DNA of 64,000 nucleotides. Source: Siderastrea radians (lineage: Eukaryota; Cnidaria; Anthozoa; Scleractinia; Rhizangiidae). A program made the translations under genes and the position numbers. A model generated the notes under the pieces. It was not told where the DNA came from. It did no database searches and was given only the letters and a program-made list of their open reading frames with translations. Below are positions 1 to 11,200 of this stretch, in pieces. The stretch spans positions 36,037,036 through 36,101,035 of the forward strand of contig OZ024897.1 in NCBI GenBank assembly GCA_964017195.1, read 5' to 3'. Every line of letters starts with the position of its first letter. The first letter of the stretch is position 1.

Positions 1-1
1 C

Positions 2-868
2 TACACGACTCAAGGAAGAGGAAGGCCACGGGTGAAACGCTATCTCTGTCTATTTGTGTGTTTGCAGACACACTGTTGTCATTTAGAAATGGCATCATCA
101 CTGGAAACCGATGCCTTCTTGAATGCGCTGACACGCATGGTGGCCCGAAGAGGATGGCCCAAATTAATGCTCAGTGATAACGGAACCAATTATGTTGGAG
201 CAGCTCGTGAGATCAAGGACTTGGTAAAGAACATGGACCATGATAAACTTCAAAGACTGACTTCCAATCAAGGACTCAATTGGCAGTTCAATCCACCAGG
301 AGCACCACACTTCGGTGGTGTATTTGAAAGCATGATAAAGTCGGCCAAGAGAGCAATTTATGCAGTTTTGAGCGAAGCAGATGTTAACGACTAGGAACTA
401 CAAACAGTGTTTACTGGAGTGGAGAGTTTGTTGAATTCCATACCCCTAACTTCGGTCAGCGGGGATGTCAATGATGAACCTGTGTTAACCCCAAACCATT
501 TCTTAATTGGACACATGGGCGGTGAATTGGCTCCAGAGACAGTTGACACAACAGCGAGCAATGTACGCAAACGATGGAGACGAGTGCAGGAGCTGATCCG
601 CAGAGTATGGAATCGCTGGATGCGGGAGTATCTACCAACCATTGGCTCCCGCCACAAATGGTTCCTACCTACAGAGAACCTCAAAGTGGGAGACGTTGTT
701 TTAGTGATTGAGCCAGACGCACCAAGGCGGGACTGGAACATCGGACGGATCGAGGCAGTTTATCCACGACAGGACGGACTAGTCAGAGTGGTAGATGTGA
801 GAAGTAGAGGAGTTGTGAAGCGACGACCAATTACAAGACTCTCACCTTTGGAAGCTGAAGTACTTTAA
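2..868 (+). pseudogene. BEL/Pao retrotransposon integrase and pol C-terminus, 5' partial, one in-frame stop
   Basis: The reading frame is open from the left edge. The first part carries the second half of a retroelement integrase core: a catalytic Asp in LSDNGTN (about 166-186) and a catalytic Glu in GGVFESMIKSAKRA (about 313-354). After a TAG at 392-394 the same frame continues to 868 with the basic, Trp-rich tail found after the integrase of BEL/Pao elements (motifs RKRWRRVQ, WMREYLP, VGDVVLV, DWNIGRIE). Integrase inserts element cDNA into host DNA. Seen: same frame on both sides of the stop and no start of the polyprotein. Inferred: a dead or fossil copy whose 5' part lies left of the window. 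The family call rests on motif order, not on a search. Confidence 0.85.
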
Positions 869-1010
869 GTGAGCAGACTGAACAATGACGTTAGCAAGTT
901 ACGCTTATTCACAGGCTATGAACACTTATAGGAACATTTGAATCGTGTTCTGTTCCCTTTGTTACGAAGTTTGATTCAGTTGTTGTTGGATTTTCAAATA
1001 TTGCAAATCC

Positions 1011-1320
1011 AGGAGGGGGAAAATGTTCAAGATTATTTTCTACTCCCCATTTAGTAAAGAAAGAGTCTGTTGTTAGATCGCACCGGAAATCTATTTCACC
1101 GGAAGTTATAAGTTTCGCGCGCGAGTTGATTGATGTTGTTGACATTTTGACAGTTGTGAAAATAAAGTCCCCGGATTTGGGGAGAAGCGCGTTGGTGGCC
1201 GAAAGAAAAAATTGTGGTTGTGTTGTCATTTTTCTCGGAATTTTGTGAATGGGAATTTGGGACTTTTTCGGACTTTTGGACTAGGAACCTAAGGAGAAAC
1301 ATGGACACAACATCGTACAC
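1011..1320 (+). mobile_element. Putative polypurine tract and 3' LTR of the BEL/Pao element
   Basis: A purine run AGGAGGGGGAAAA (1011-1023) lies 143 bp after the pol stop and is followed by TG at 1024, as expected for a polypurine tract abutting a 3' LTR. A poly(A) signal AATAAA is at 1161-1166. The right end near 1320 is a guess, since no 5' LTR is in the window for comparison. Confidence 0.45.
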
Positions 1321-2615
1321 TAAAACTAAACCGCATCTTGGGAAGAGAAAACAGGTTTAAAAACCTACTGACACGCTTGAATAAACAAGCTAATTTATGC
1401 AAATTGCAATCTTATAAACACGTCGCTATAAATTTCAAATTATCAAACAAAGCTGTTTCAAAAACCTTGCAAAGTACAGTCAAAATTATCCGTATCAAGC
1501 ACAGATACAATCTTTTGAACCAACATCTTGCTAAAAGATACATAACCAAAACAGCTGTTTCATAACACAAATCATAAAAGAACAAATTAAATTACAGTTT
1601 CTCGTCAACAAGTCTATTTTTGGAACGATGTTAATTGTTTTTGTCAAGTACTCACGTTCCACCGTTGGCCACGACAAAGTTCAATTTTACCTGCCCTTAC
1701 AATAGCTTTGGGAAATTACCATCAATTCCACCACACCGAGCCTTTACTGGAAATATAATATTCGAGAGGAAAAAGTAGAAAAGCACATTTACGCTGATCG
1801 TTTCCGTCCCCATATGTACATTGGACATGGCCGGTAAGCTTAACCTTGTCTGACCTTCAGCTTCAGTAAGCGGATTCTAACCAGCTCTTTCATTGGTAGA
1901 ATGTACTCTTAGCTTAGTAGCCTCAATCTGATTGGTGCCACATAGTGCCACATAAATTCCCCCGAGGGGTGTACTCCCATGTGGAAGGTGCATGGATGCA
2001 CGTCGTCTCGCGTTCTCCGTCTGTTTTAGCATAGCTTTAATTTAATTTTTCCGACGAGCATTCCCGCCCGTCTCACATGAGATTTCCCCCCCGGATCAAA
2101 AATACATACATACATACATTCATACAGACATACAAACAAACAAACAAACATAGAAAGTGAAAAACTTTACGCTGGCTAAGACCCTATGTTTTCAACATAG
2201 GTCAATAACAAAATTAATAAAACAGAATAGAAAATGACAGAAATAAGAATAAATAAAAACATTGTGAATTAATTAGGAAAGGCTTACTGAAACATGTGAA
2301 TTTTATAAAAAGAATCGAAAGTTCTCACATTCTTGATATTGGTTGCTAAATAATCTCCATAATCTTGTGGCTGCCATAGTAAACGATTGGTCTTCCAGTG
2401 TTCGATATGACCTACATACAGGAGTGCTTAACAAGAATAAAATACCAAAGTAGAGTTCTTTGGAAATTCCAAGTGAGCATGTTAGGTCCATCTTGCCTGT
2501 TATACTACTGGAGTTCATTTGCAATCCAGTTTCCTACGTTATGCAGTTATATTTACAACAAAAGTTACTATTTTAATGAATGTTTGGTCACTGTGATAAT
2601 TTGTTCTTTGTGTAG
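1321..2615. other. Non-coding stretch upstream of the first visible eIF3c exon
   Basis: No convincing exon is seen. It should be part of an eIF3c intron, because the N-terminal eIF3c exons are not found between here and the left edge. It includes a short microsatellite at 2101-2152. Confidence 0.5.
2101..2152. repeat. CATA/CAAA microsatellite
   Basis: Tandem CATA units grade into CAAA units (ACATACATACATTCATACAG, then AAAC repeats). Confidence 0.8.
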
Positions 2616-2749
2616 GCTGCAAATGAAGATGATGATGACGATGATGATAGTATTGATTGGGACAGCAGTAAGGATGAGTCATCTTTGAGTGACAGTGATA
2701 TTGGTGGGGAGGGAGGCCAGCTTGTTCATCACAGCATGTTCTTCAAGAA
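2616..2749 (+). CDS. EIF3C: eIF3c exon 1 of window (acidic region)
   Basis: Acceptor TTTGTGTAG, donor GTAAGC. It encodes an Asp/Ser-rich segment ([16 protein letters not shown]) ending in MFFKK, matching the acidic linker and the FLKK motif of animal eIF3c. It ends in phase 2 and joins exon 2 in frame. Confidence 0.85.
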
Positions 2750-5700
2750 GTAAGCCTGTTTGACCATTTTTTCTTGTACAGCTTGTGTAAACTCAACACT
2801 CATTTCCAGTATACTTGGTTGTTATCATTATGATAAAATAAGTTTGCATGCACAGGCAACATTCAGAAACAAAGAAGTTAAATGGAGGTTAAACTCATCA
2901 ACAATTGATGAGCTTGGGAGCAGGTGCCTTAGAAGGGTGGTTGAGTTTAAAGCGCCAAAGGCAGGTGCAACCAAAGAGGTAACCATGGCAACCGTGCAAG
3001 CAACAACCACTGGGCACCATCACACTGATGAGCTTAGTGGAATACTTATCTAACCTATACTTACCAGCTGGGAGGGAGGAGAGGGTGCAACAATCTGCAA
3101 AAATTGCTGTACCTTTGAAATGATCCGTAAAGATTAGCAGGCTGAGCCAAGAACGTGCAAACATACAAGATAAATAGCAGCCCTTATAGCTGTGACAGGC
3201 CTCCCCCACAGAGTGCCTGCTCAAAAGGGTTGTCACCGTTGACCGTGCGCAATTGTCTCGAGGTTAACCTTACCTAAATTTTATTTAGCCACATGTGAAA
3301 ACAAACAGTGACAACAATTTCTGGGTCTATAGTACTCTTCAGATCAAAGTCATTGGGAAAGTAATTTTTCAGAAAATTTCAAGACCCACGAAGCATCTGC
3401 CATGTTGGTGTCCCTCTTTGGGGTACCAATATGGCGACCATCAAAGTCAGTACAAGAAATGAGGCAGCTAATGAAATTAACATTCCTTGTTTCTCTTTAC
3501 ACTTAGGGAGATGACATTTTTACGTTATTATGATACTTGAAAATTGAAAAGTAAGGTAAAAATACCAGTTTTGTGACATTTTGAGAATTCCTGTGTTTCG
3601 AGCTGCCATGAATTGGATCAAATTTCAAAGTGCTTTGTTTGTAAATGAAGTAATGTATTGACATAAAACTTTACTTGAAGATTTATCTCACCAGTCTAAG
3701 TTCACTATAATGAAAGAGCAGCTTTGTTGTTGCCTTAGTTTACATTTTAGACTTTTGATGACATCACAGAAAAACCAGCAATTGCCCATTCCCCTTGGCC
3801 ATGGGATAGATGATGGAGAGAATTCTCCTCTAATGCCCAGGGAGGAGATTGGTTTTGTTGAAATTCCCTGATCCATTAAACCAGTAGAGGCTTAGGCTGC
3901 AGCATATATGTAGAGCCTGCAAGAGCACTACCTTGCCTTTCAGGGGGGAAGTTAGTATGCAATAGAAACAATGAAACATTCTTTATGGCACGAAGAGTAC
4001 TTTTCTTGGCTCCAGTGTTTTGTTTCATACAATCATTACAACAAATGTGCAGGGAGCCAGCAATTCTGCCACTGCTTACATGAACTTCAAATTAGACTAC
4101 CTTGCCCTTCCTGCCTTCTACTCCTGTTACCCAGAAGAAGAATGAATAGTATCCCACAATTCTTTGCGTTTGCAACTATATTATCAAACTCTGAAGTGAC
4201 GTCATCAGTCTCTCGAGGGATCGATGGAATGAGTTTCACTCAAATGGCGACAGCTTCGTGTGTAACATGTAACAACGCGAAATACTCTGTTTCGTAATAA
4301 CGCGTCTGGCCTAGTGCTCACGCTGCGTATCAATGGAAGAATTGTGTCCAGCTGAGTTTGCCTATACTGCACTTTATTGCAAGGAAATTCGCTTGAGGTT
4401 ACTCGAAAGTTTGCCCAGATGAAGGGTCTGGTTGTTCTAGAAGTACATCGATGATCCCTCAGTTGAGAAACAGTTCGTCTGTTTGTGCAGTCCTACTTGA
4501 TTCAAATAAATCGCATTTGCAACATTGCCGTGAGTATATTCTAATTGTCATGTTTCGATCATCGATTCGAATTCGTTGTTACAGTCGATTTCACATTACT
4601 TTACCGCGCCGCGTTGCGAAGTTCGTTGGGAAATTGGGTACTAGGTTACGAAGTAGCCAATTACGTGGCGAGTTAGCGAATCCAATTGCGAACTTCAAAA
4701 CGTAGTTTCCAACTTCGGTGCGACTGAACTTCGCAATTTCACATCTTTGGGATACAGTGTTGTTAACGTATGAAAGTTACCTGCAAAATGATGCAACGGA
4801 ATCCTTTTACTAAACAGGGCAAGGCGTTGCCGTGTGAGGTCTGTGACATAATCATAGAAAAGTGGTTAGAGGGTTCAAAACCATTCCAAATAGCGCAGCA
4901 GTTTAATTTACCGAGAAAGACAGTTACAAATATTGTCGATCGGTTCGTACGGACAGGAAGCATTCAGCCAGGAGTTGGTGGAAACAGATTACGAACAGCA
5001 AGAACGGACGATGTTGTCTTGTACACGGAGTTTTGTAAACGCCAAAGGCCAAGTATGTATGCTAAGGAAATACAAAAACAGTTAATCGAAAATCAGGTTG
5101 TTTTACCCGCTAACGTGCCGTCTCAAGCATCGATTAGTCGTGTATTGACAAGCGATTTGGGTTACTCGTACAAAAGGTTGACAATAGTTCCAAAAGAGAG
5201 CTTGACCAACAACGCTCAAGAGAGACTTGAAGAATATTTAACTATTTGCAGTGCCTGTGATCCTAGGAATATGCACTTCTTTGACGAGAGTTCGGTGATT
5301 AAAACAACGGGGAACAGAAGTTACGGTAACGCACCTGTTGGCCGAAGGGCCGTTGAAATTCAGCGTTATGCATCCAATGCAACTTTCACAGTCAACTTAC
5401 TTCACAGTATTTTTGGAATTGACCACGTAAACATATTGCCTGGACCTTCTAACGGTTTGGAGCTACTTACCTTCTTCGCTGAGGCGTTGCAAGAACAGGA
5501 CATTTTTGGAAACCCTTTGCTTAAACAAGGAGACCTAGTCATAATGGACAACTGCGGTTTCCATCATGCTCATCATGTAGAACCTGTACTGCGAAACATG
5601 CTGGGCTTGAGAGGAGTTTATTTAGTCTTTCAGCCTCCTTACCATCCAGTGTACAATACATGTGAGCACTGCTTTAGATTTCTTAAGAGCTGGTTACGCA

Positions 5701-8187
5701 AGAACTCGGAACTTGCCGAACACCACACTGAAGTGGCACATGTCAAGATCTTTTTACAAACACTGTGGCTATATTGACCAGTGATAAATGTGTAAACTTC
5801 TGACTGATTTAGGATTTGTGTATTTGGAAATTTTGTAAGCATTAAATAATTATACATGTAATATATAAAGTAGAGCTACTTTGGTTAGTTTAAGTGTAAT
5901 ATATTCCAGCTGCCGGATTTTCTTTTATCGAGAAATATTGGATAATTCTGTTCACTTGCCTCTAGTTGTGCTTTCAAACGATGAATTATAAAAATGTGTT
6001 CATTTTGCAGTTCCGAGGTAGTTAAACTTCATGTCTGCACATGTTTACAAGAGTTGGTAGTCTTGGGACTTGAAGCGGCAGCTGAAAAAAGGATCCAATT
6101 CAACTGATGAAACTAAAACGTTTGTTTGGAAAGTAATATTGCCATGAAACGGGTAGTGATTTTGAGGAAAAATATTGTTTGATCGAATCTTGGACAACAT
6201 AAACAACTCGAATGTTTGCAAGAGCAATTAACAAGCTATATTATCATTGGTTGACCAATAATCCAATTGTTACACAATAATAGTTCTGTCACGTATACAG
6301 TACTTTGGATAAATTTCCTCGAAAAAGCAGCTTTTGTTTCGCAAAAATATTAAAAGCTGCAGCTTTTTAATTACTAAATTATTACGGCCAATTGCAAGTA
6401 AAGCTTGCACTAGCTGTCGGTCAAAACGTTGATTCCGAAGGTTGAGTATTCGGACCTCGCACGTGTTCAAACAAATACAGTATAGTTACTAAAATAACTC
6501 GCGGTGTATATATAACTTCTTGTTAGGCAAATTTTAATTTACAGCAAGTAACTGTTCATTTTAAATAAAGTAAGAATTTCAATAGAAAACTTTTTTCAAA
6601 CTCAACACTAATTTCAAATGCTACATTTGAAGAGAACTCAACACATGCACTTGATTTCAGAGTGCTCTACAAAACTGATGCTTATACAAAATGTTCACTC
6701 TGATTTCTGGTCACAACTCATCGCTACATTGACTAAGGTATTAAGATTACTCCACGATTCACTGTCGTTTACATCGAGTCTGCTGACGCTTGATGTAGAT
6801 GTCACTGAACTAGAACTAGCAGGACCTACGTTTGGGACTCTAAACGGCACAGTGTTACACAAATTCGTATTTTGCACAAAGTTGTTATCAGAATTGGCCA
6901 ACTGAAATCCTTGTTGAATTCCGCTCGTTTGCGGATAAGGTTGTACGGGTTGATAAAAGAATGGCATTGGATTATGGTAGCCCTGTGGCTGACCAGGAAA
7001 ACTGTATAAAGGAGTAAAGTACGGTAAAGAGCCGCCTGAATGCTCCCTAGTGTGTCGTGTATCTTCTTCCGAGCTCGAGCTGCTGGAATCGCTGGAATAC
7101 TCCCGCCGCCGCCTTACTTTCTTGACCTTTTTGTGTTTGCTACGTTTAGTCTTTTTCTTTTTGTTCTTGCGGTTAAAGGTCTGGGAAAAACTTGGGGGAA
7201 TTTTGCCACTATCTTCTTCAATAACTTCAGTCTTGATGGGCGATACATCACTGCTATCAAACTGCAACTTAGTTTGAACTTTCGACTTTGTGTCGATGGT
7301 TTCATCACAGTCTGAACTGACTCTCACATTCTTCTTACTGGTCGAAATCAAAATATTCAATTGTTCCGCATCGTTTGCTGAAACAGGCGGTATTTTTCCA
7401 TCCAGGAAGGTTCTCAGGAGGCGTACATCACGCATTAACTTTGCTTTATTGGTTTTGTAAGCCGGATTTGCAGCGTACATTCTCGGCGTGAGACTTTTTA
7501 CGAAACTAAAATCGCTGCTACTTGAGAAGTCCTCCATTGATTTAATTTGCGATTCAATCTCTTTCAACGTAGCCTTTTTTTTCTTTAACTCTACTTTTAA
7601 GCTATTGAGTTTGCTGAAATACTCAGGATGTTTTTCTTTCAGTCCACAGTAAGTGTACTCAGTACATTTCTTCAGTTCACATGGTTTAGTGGCGTTATTT
7701 CTGTGACCGCGGTGATGGCAATGACCACAGACAACTCTGGAGTTTCCAAGGGTTGGCGGTTCCCTGATTTCTATCGACATAGATTCAATATTCATTTCCA
7801 GCTCTTGGCACTCCCGTTTTTCTCTTAACAGCTGTTGTTTGAGTTTATCCTCTTGCGTTTTCAAGGCCGGTAAAACCTGAAAGTAAAACAACTACAGTAA
7901 GCTAGCGAGCTTTAAAGGCGGTTGCCTTCGATTCCGCCTTCAAGTACGCGGGAAAGGATAAGCGATGAAAAGAAAACATATTTAGACAATGGTAATGAGA
8001 CGATAAAGCATGTCCTAAATTTCGAACTCGAGGTCAATCTTTGTAAACAGAGACTACGTTGCCTTTGAGATTTCTTGAGAAGCGGAGAAAGAATGACTTG
8101 AATCTGTTGGCCTACTGCTAAAAACATACTTACTTGCTTCAAATGTGTCGTAGCACACTGATCACCAACAGCTGCTCCTCGGTCTGG

Positions 8188-8234
<47 letters not shown>

Positions 8235-11200
8235 CTTTATTAACGTGTCTTAAAGAAGGTGTCGTGAAGAAGGTTTTTGTGCTTTCTTCATCTTTCCACT
8301 TTGAAGTGGAGATTCGTCACGGAGGACTTGGATGTGGTAATTGAGGAGACTTTTCGCGCCCATTGTTAGATCCACTCCTTGGAACATGAGTTCCAAATGC
8401 TTTTCGGAAATCAGCTTTATTGAAAGACGAGTGGTAAAACCATTGACTTCCAACATTTGTTTTATAAGGTGAGTGGAAGTACTATCCAGTTTGGCACTTA
8501 AATTTTCCATAAAACCATCCAGTTCAGACATCGCGATCACTTACGACAGACGTATCTCGTTTCTTCTCGACTGACCAACTAGCGAAGTTCAGTCGCGCCA
8601 AAGTTGGGAACTATGTTTCGAAGTTCGTAATTGGATTCGCTAATTCGCCACGTAATTGGCTACTTCGTAACCTAGTACCCAATTTCCCGACGAACTTCGC
8701 AACGCAGCGCGGTAAAGTAATGTGAAATCGACTGTAAAGACGAGATCCAGTGAGTTGTATGTTGTGTTTACACGAGGATGTTGTTGATGATTGTAAGCAA
8801 TGTATTCAAAATCGCTTCCTCGAATTCTTCCTTGAGTAGTTTTTAAATGCAAAAGACAATGGACAATTAACTGGAACAATAATTTGCGATCTCGAAGTTT
8901 TGTGTCGAACTACTTCGACCATTTAAAGAAGAGACAATAATAGTGGTATCTGTCACCCCGTTGACCATACTCAAGGAGAAACCAACTGCTAGTAACTGGT
9001 AATCTTCGTGGCTCCTTTTGAGTTCATCTAACAAATCATCTAACAAAACAGAAACGATCAATTCACTCCTTGCTCGCACAGGAAGCCCAACAAAGAAAAA
9101 GCGCAATTAATCTCCTTACCTTGCTTATTACTCTATTACGTTTGTCGCGGAATCGCCATGTGAGTTAAAACGTGATACTCACAATTGCGGTGATTTGGAC
9201 CATTTTCGAACCTTCAGAAATTTGAAACTGTCGGGTCACTAAGGGACACTATGGTACAAAGTTGTCCAAATACCTTTTAATAATATTATTCAGATTTTAA
9301 CTTTTTCTGTAAATTACTCAAGCATAAAGACCTATAATTAACTTCGTGTAACTCATTGAAGTGGTGGTAACGGATGGCGTGAGACATTATTCAAATTATC
9401 TGAAAAACCTATTTCTAATGTACTTAATTCAAAAGAAACAACACCTGTTTCATGATGAAAGTTGTAAGTTTGTGTTTTGAAGTGTGCTATCCCCAGCGAA
9501 ACGCTTTATCTGTGAAAAAATCCAAAGCGAAAACAGCCAAAATCTGCCATGTGTCACAAGACATTCCTCATCTTCATCAAATTCCATGAGACAAAGGATT
9601 GTGGGATACTATTTGTCCTTCTTCTGCCTATTACCGGTATGCTTTAAAGCATTTTAAGATGGCTACAGTTTACAGTTAAACTTAGAGTTTTGGAACTGGT
9701 GCTGTGGGGAGCTTGATGCAATCCAAGCACAGAAGGGAGGTATCCATGACTACTTTTCAAGCAGGAACCACCCTATTACTGCTGACAGTACTGCTGTTTG
9801 ATGTGTTTGCTAACTTCTTTATGACAATATAATTGTTTTTAAAAGCTTCAGTTACTTGTAATAGTACTAGAAAAGGTTTTCAAGGAACATCTGCTATTTG
9901 AAAGGGTTTCACTACATATTTGAGACTGTCTGATCAAATTTGAGGTGTCAGCCTAATTTGGGCATACGTTAAATCTTTTTTCCAAAGGATACATGTCAAA
10001 AAATGTGGAAAAAAACTGAAGTACACAAGATTGCAGGGAAAAAAGGTCATTAGCTTTCATTTAAAAGGTCACACTGAAGGATTTTATTGACAGACTCAAA
10101 AGTTAGAACCAACATGTACAGCACAATTAAAATAAACAATACCACAGGGAAGTACTGCTGAGTAGCTGTTTTCATTTGAATGACCATACTGAAGGATTTC
10201 ATCCACAGACCCGAATGTTTGAACCACCTTGAACAGCGTAATAAACAGTATTACAGGAATGTACTGTTCAATAGCTTTTACTTCAGGATTTCATCCTTAG
10301 CCTCAAAAGTTAGAATCACATTTAAATGATTTAACTTAAGGATGGTGCCTCCTAATAGAGATGTATTTTTGCAAAGGTTACTACTGTGGGGAAAAAGTAG
10401 ATCTTAGCAAGGGTAATTGGAATCCAAAAAGAAAAATATGGGTAACGACGCATTTTTCAGAGATAATTAAGCAACCATAATTCTAAAAAAGCGTTAAAAT
10501 ACAAAGAATGTATGGCAATTTCTTTCCAAATTTAAGCTCAATTATCTCTGAAAAAAACGTGGTTACCCCCAGTTTTCTTGCTGGATTCTGATAGCCCTTG
10601 CTAAGACCTGCGTTTTCCACCTAGTCATAAACCGCGCAAAAATATTGTTATATTAGGGGGCAAATTCATATCCTGAGATGCGCAGAACGTATGCGCAGTA
10701 ACAAAAGGAGGCACCGTCCTTAAATCTGGAGTGAAAGTGTGAACTCCAGCCTTGTGTTTCAGCCGGGACAATGTGGATTGGGGGGTGTTGATGATGAAAG
10801 AGCAAAACAGTCCTTTCAGGCAAACAAAAGTTTGCAAGGGCAAATAAAAGAGCATGTAAAAAAAATTGTACCTGATCATTACCTGTACTTAGCAGCCGCA
10901 GATATGAAAACAAAATGCTGCTGTTGACATGGTGTTTTGGGCTATCCAAACGTTTATAAAAATATTTTAATAGAACTCGGTATCTTGCTTTTTTGCATTC
11001 TTTTACGTAAGAGACAAAGGTGTAGATGACAAGGCAAAACAAAAGAAGAAAGTCAAAGAGAAAAAGACAACAAAATCAAAAGACAAGGAAGGTGAAGATG
11101 ATGGCGGTGGATGGACGGAAGTCAAGGGCTCTTATTTGTCAGCTGCGGTATGTACTTGTGGGATGATAAGATGTGTACATGTCATTTTTGGCACATTACT

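Larger units (their letters stand above)
4582..8734. mobile_element. Complete two-gene Tc1/mariner-superfamily transposon with 153-bp TIRs
   Basis: The element starts CAGTCGATTTCAC at 4582 and ends with the reverse complement at 8734; both ends are flanked by TA (4580-4581, 8735-8736), the Tc1/mariner target duplication. The TIRs are 4582-4734 and 8582-8734, 153 bp each, with about nine differences by eye, all transitions. Inside are a 335-codon DDE transposase on + and a three-exon gene on -, arranged convergently, each starting just inside a TIR. The whole 4,153 bp sits in eIF3c intron 1. Autonomous Tc1/mariner elements usually carry only a transposase, so the second gene is unusual. Both frames are open, so the copy looks young. 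Confidence 0.92.

Noticed and set aside
391..741. Minus-strand frame over the BEL/Pao tail
   Set aside because: Shadow of the recognisable integrase frame on the other strand.
4126..9630. Larger outer inverted repeat around the Tc1/mariner element
   Set aside because: A short inverted similarity (AATAGTATCCCACAAT near 4147 and its inverse near 9600) exists, but it is far from the TA-flanked ends and not continuous; more likely two copies of a small repeat.
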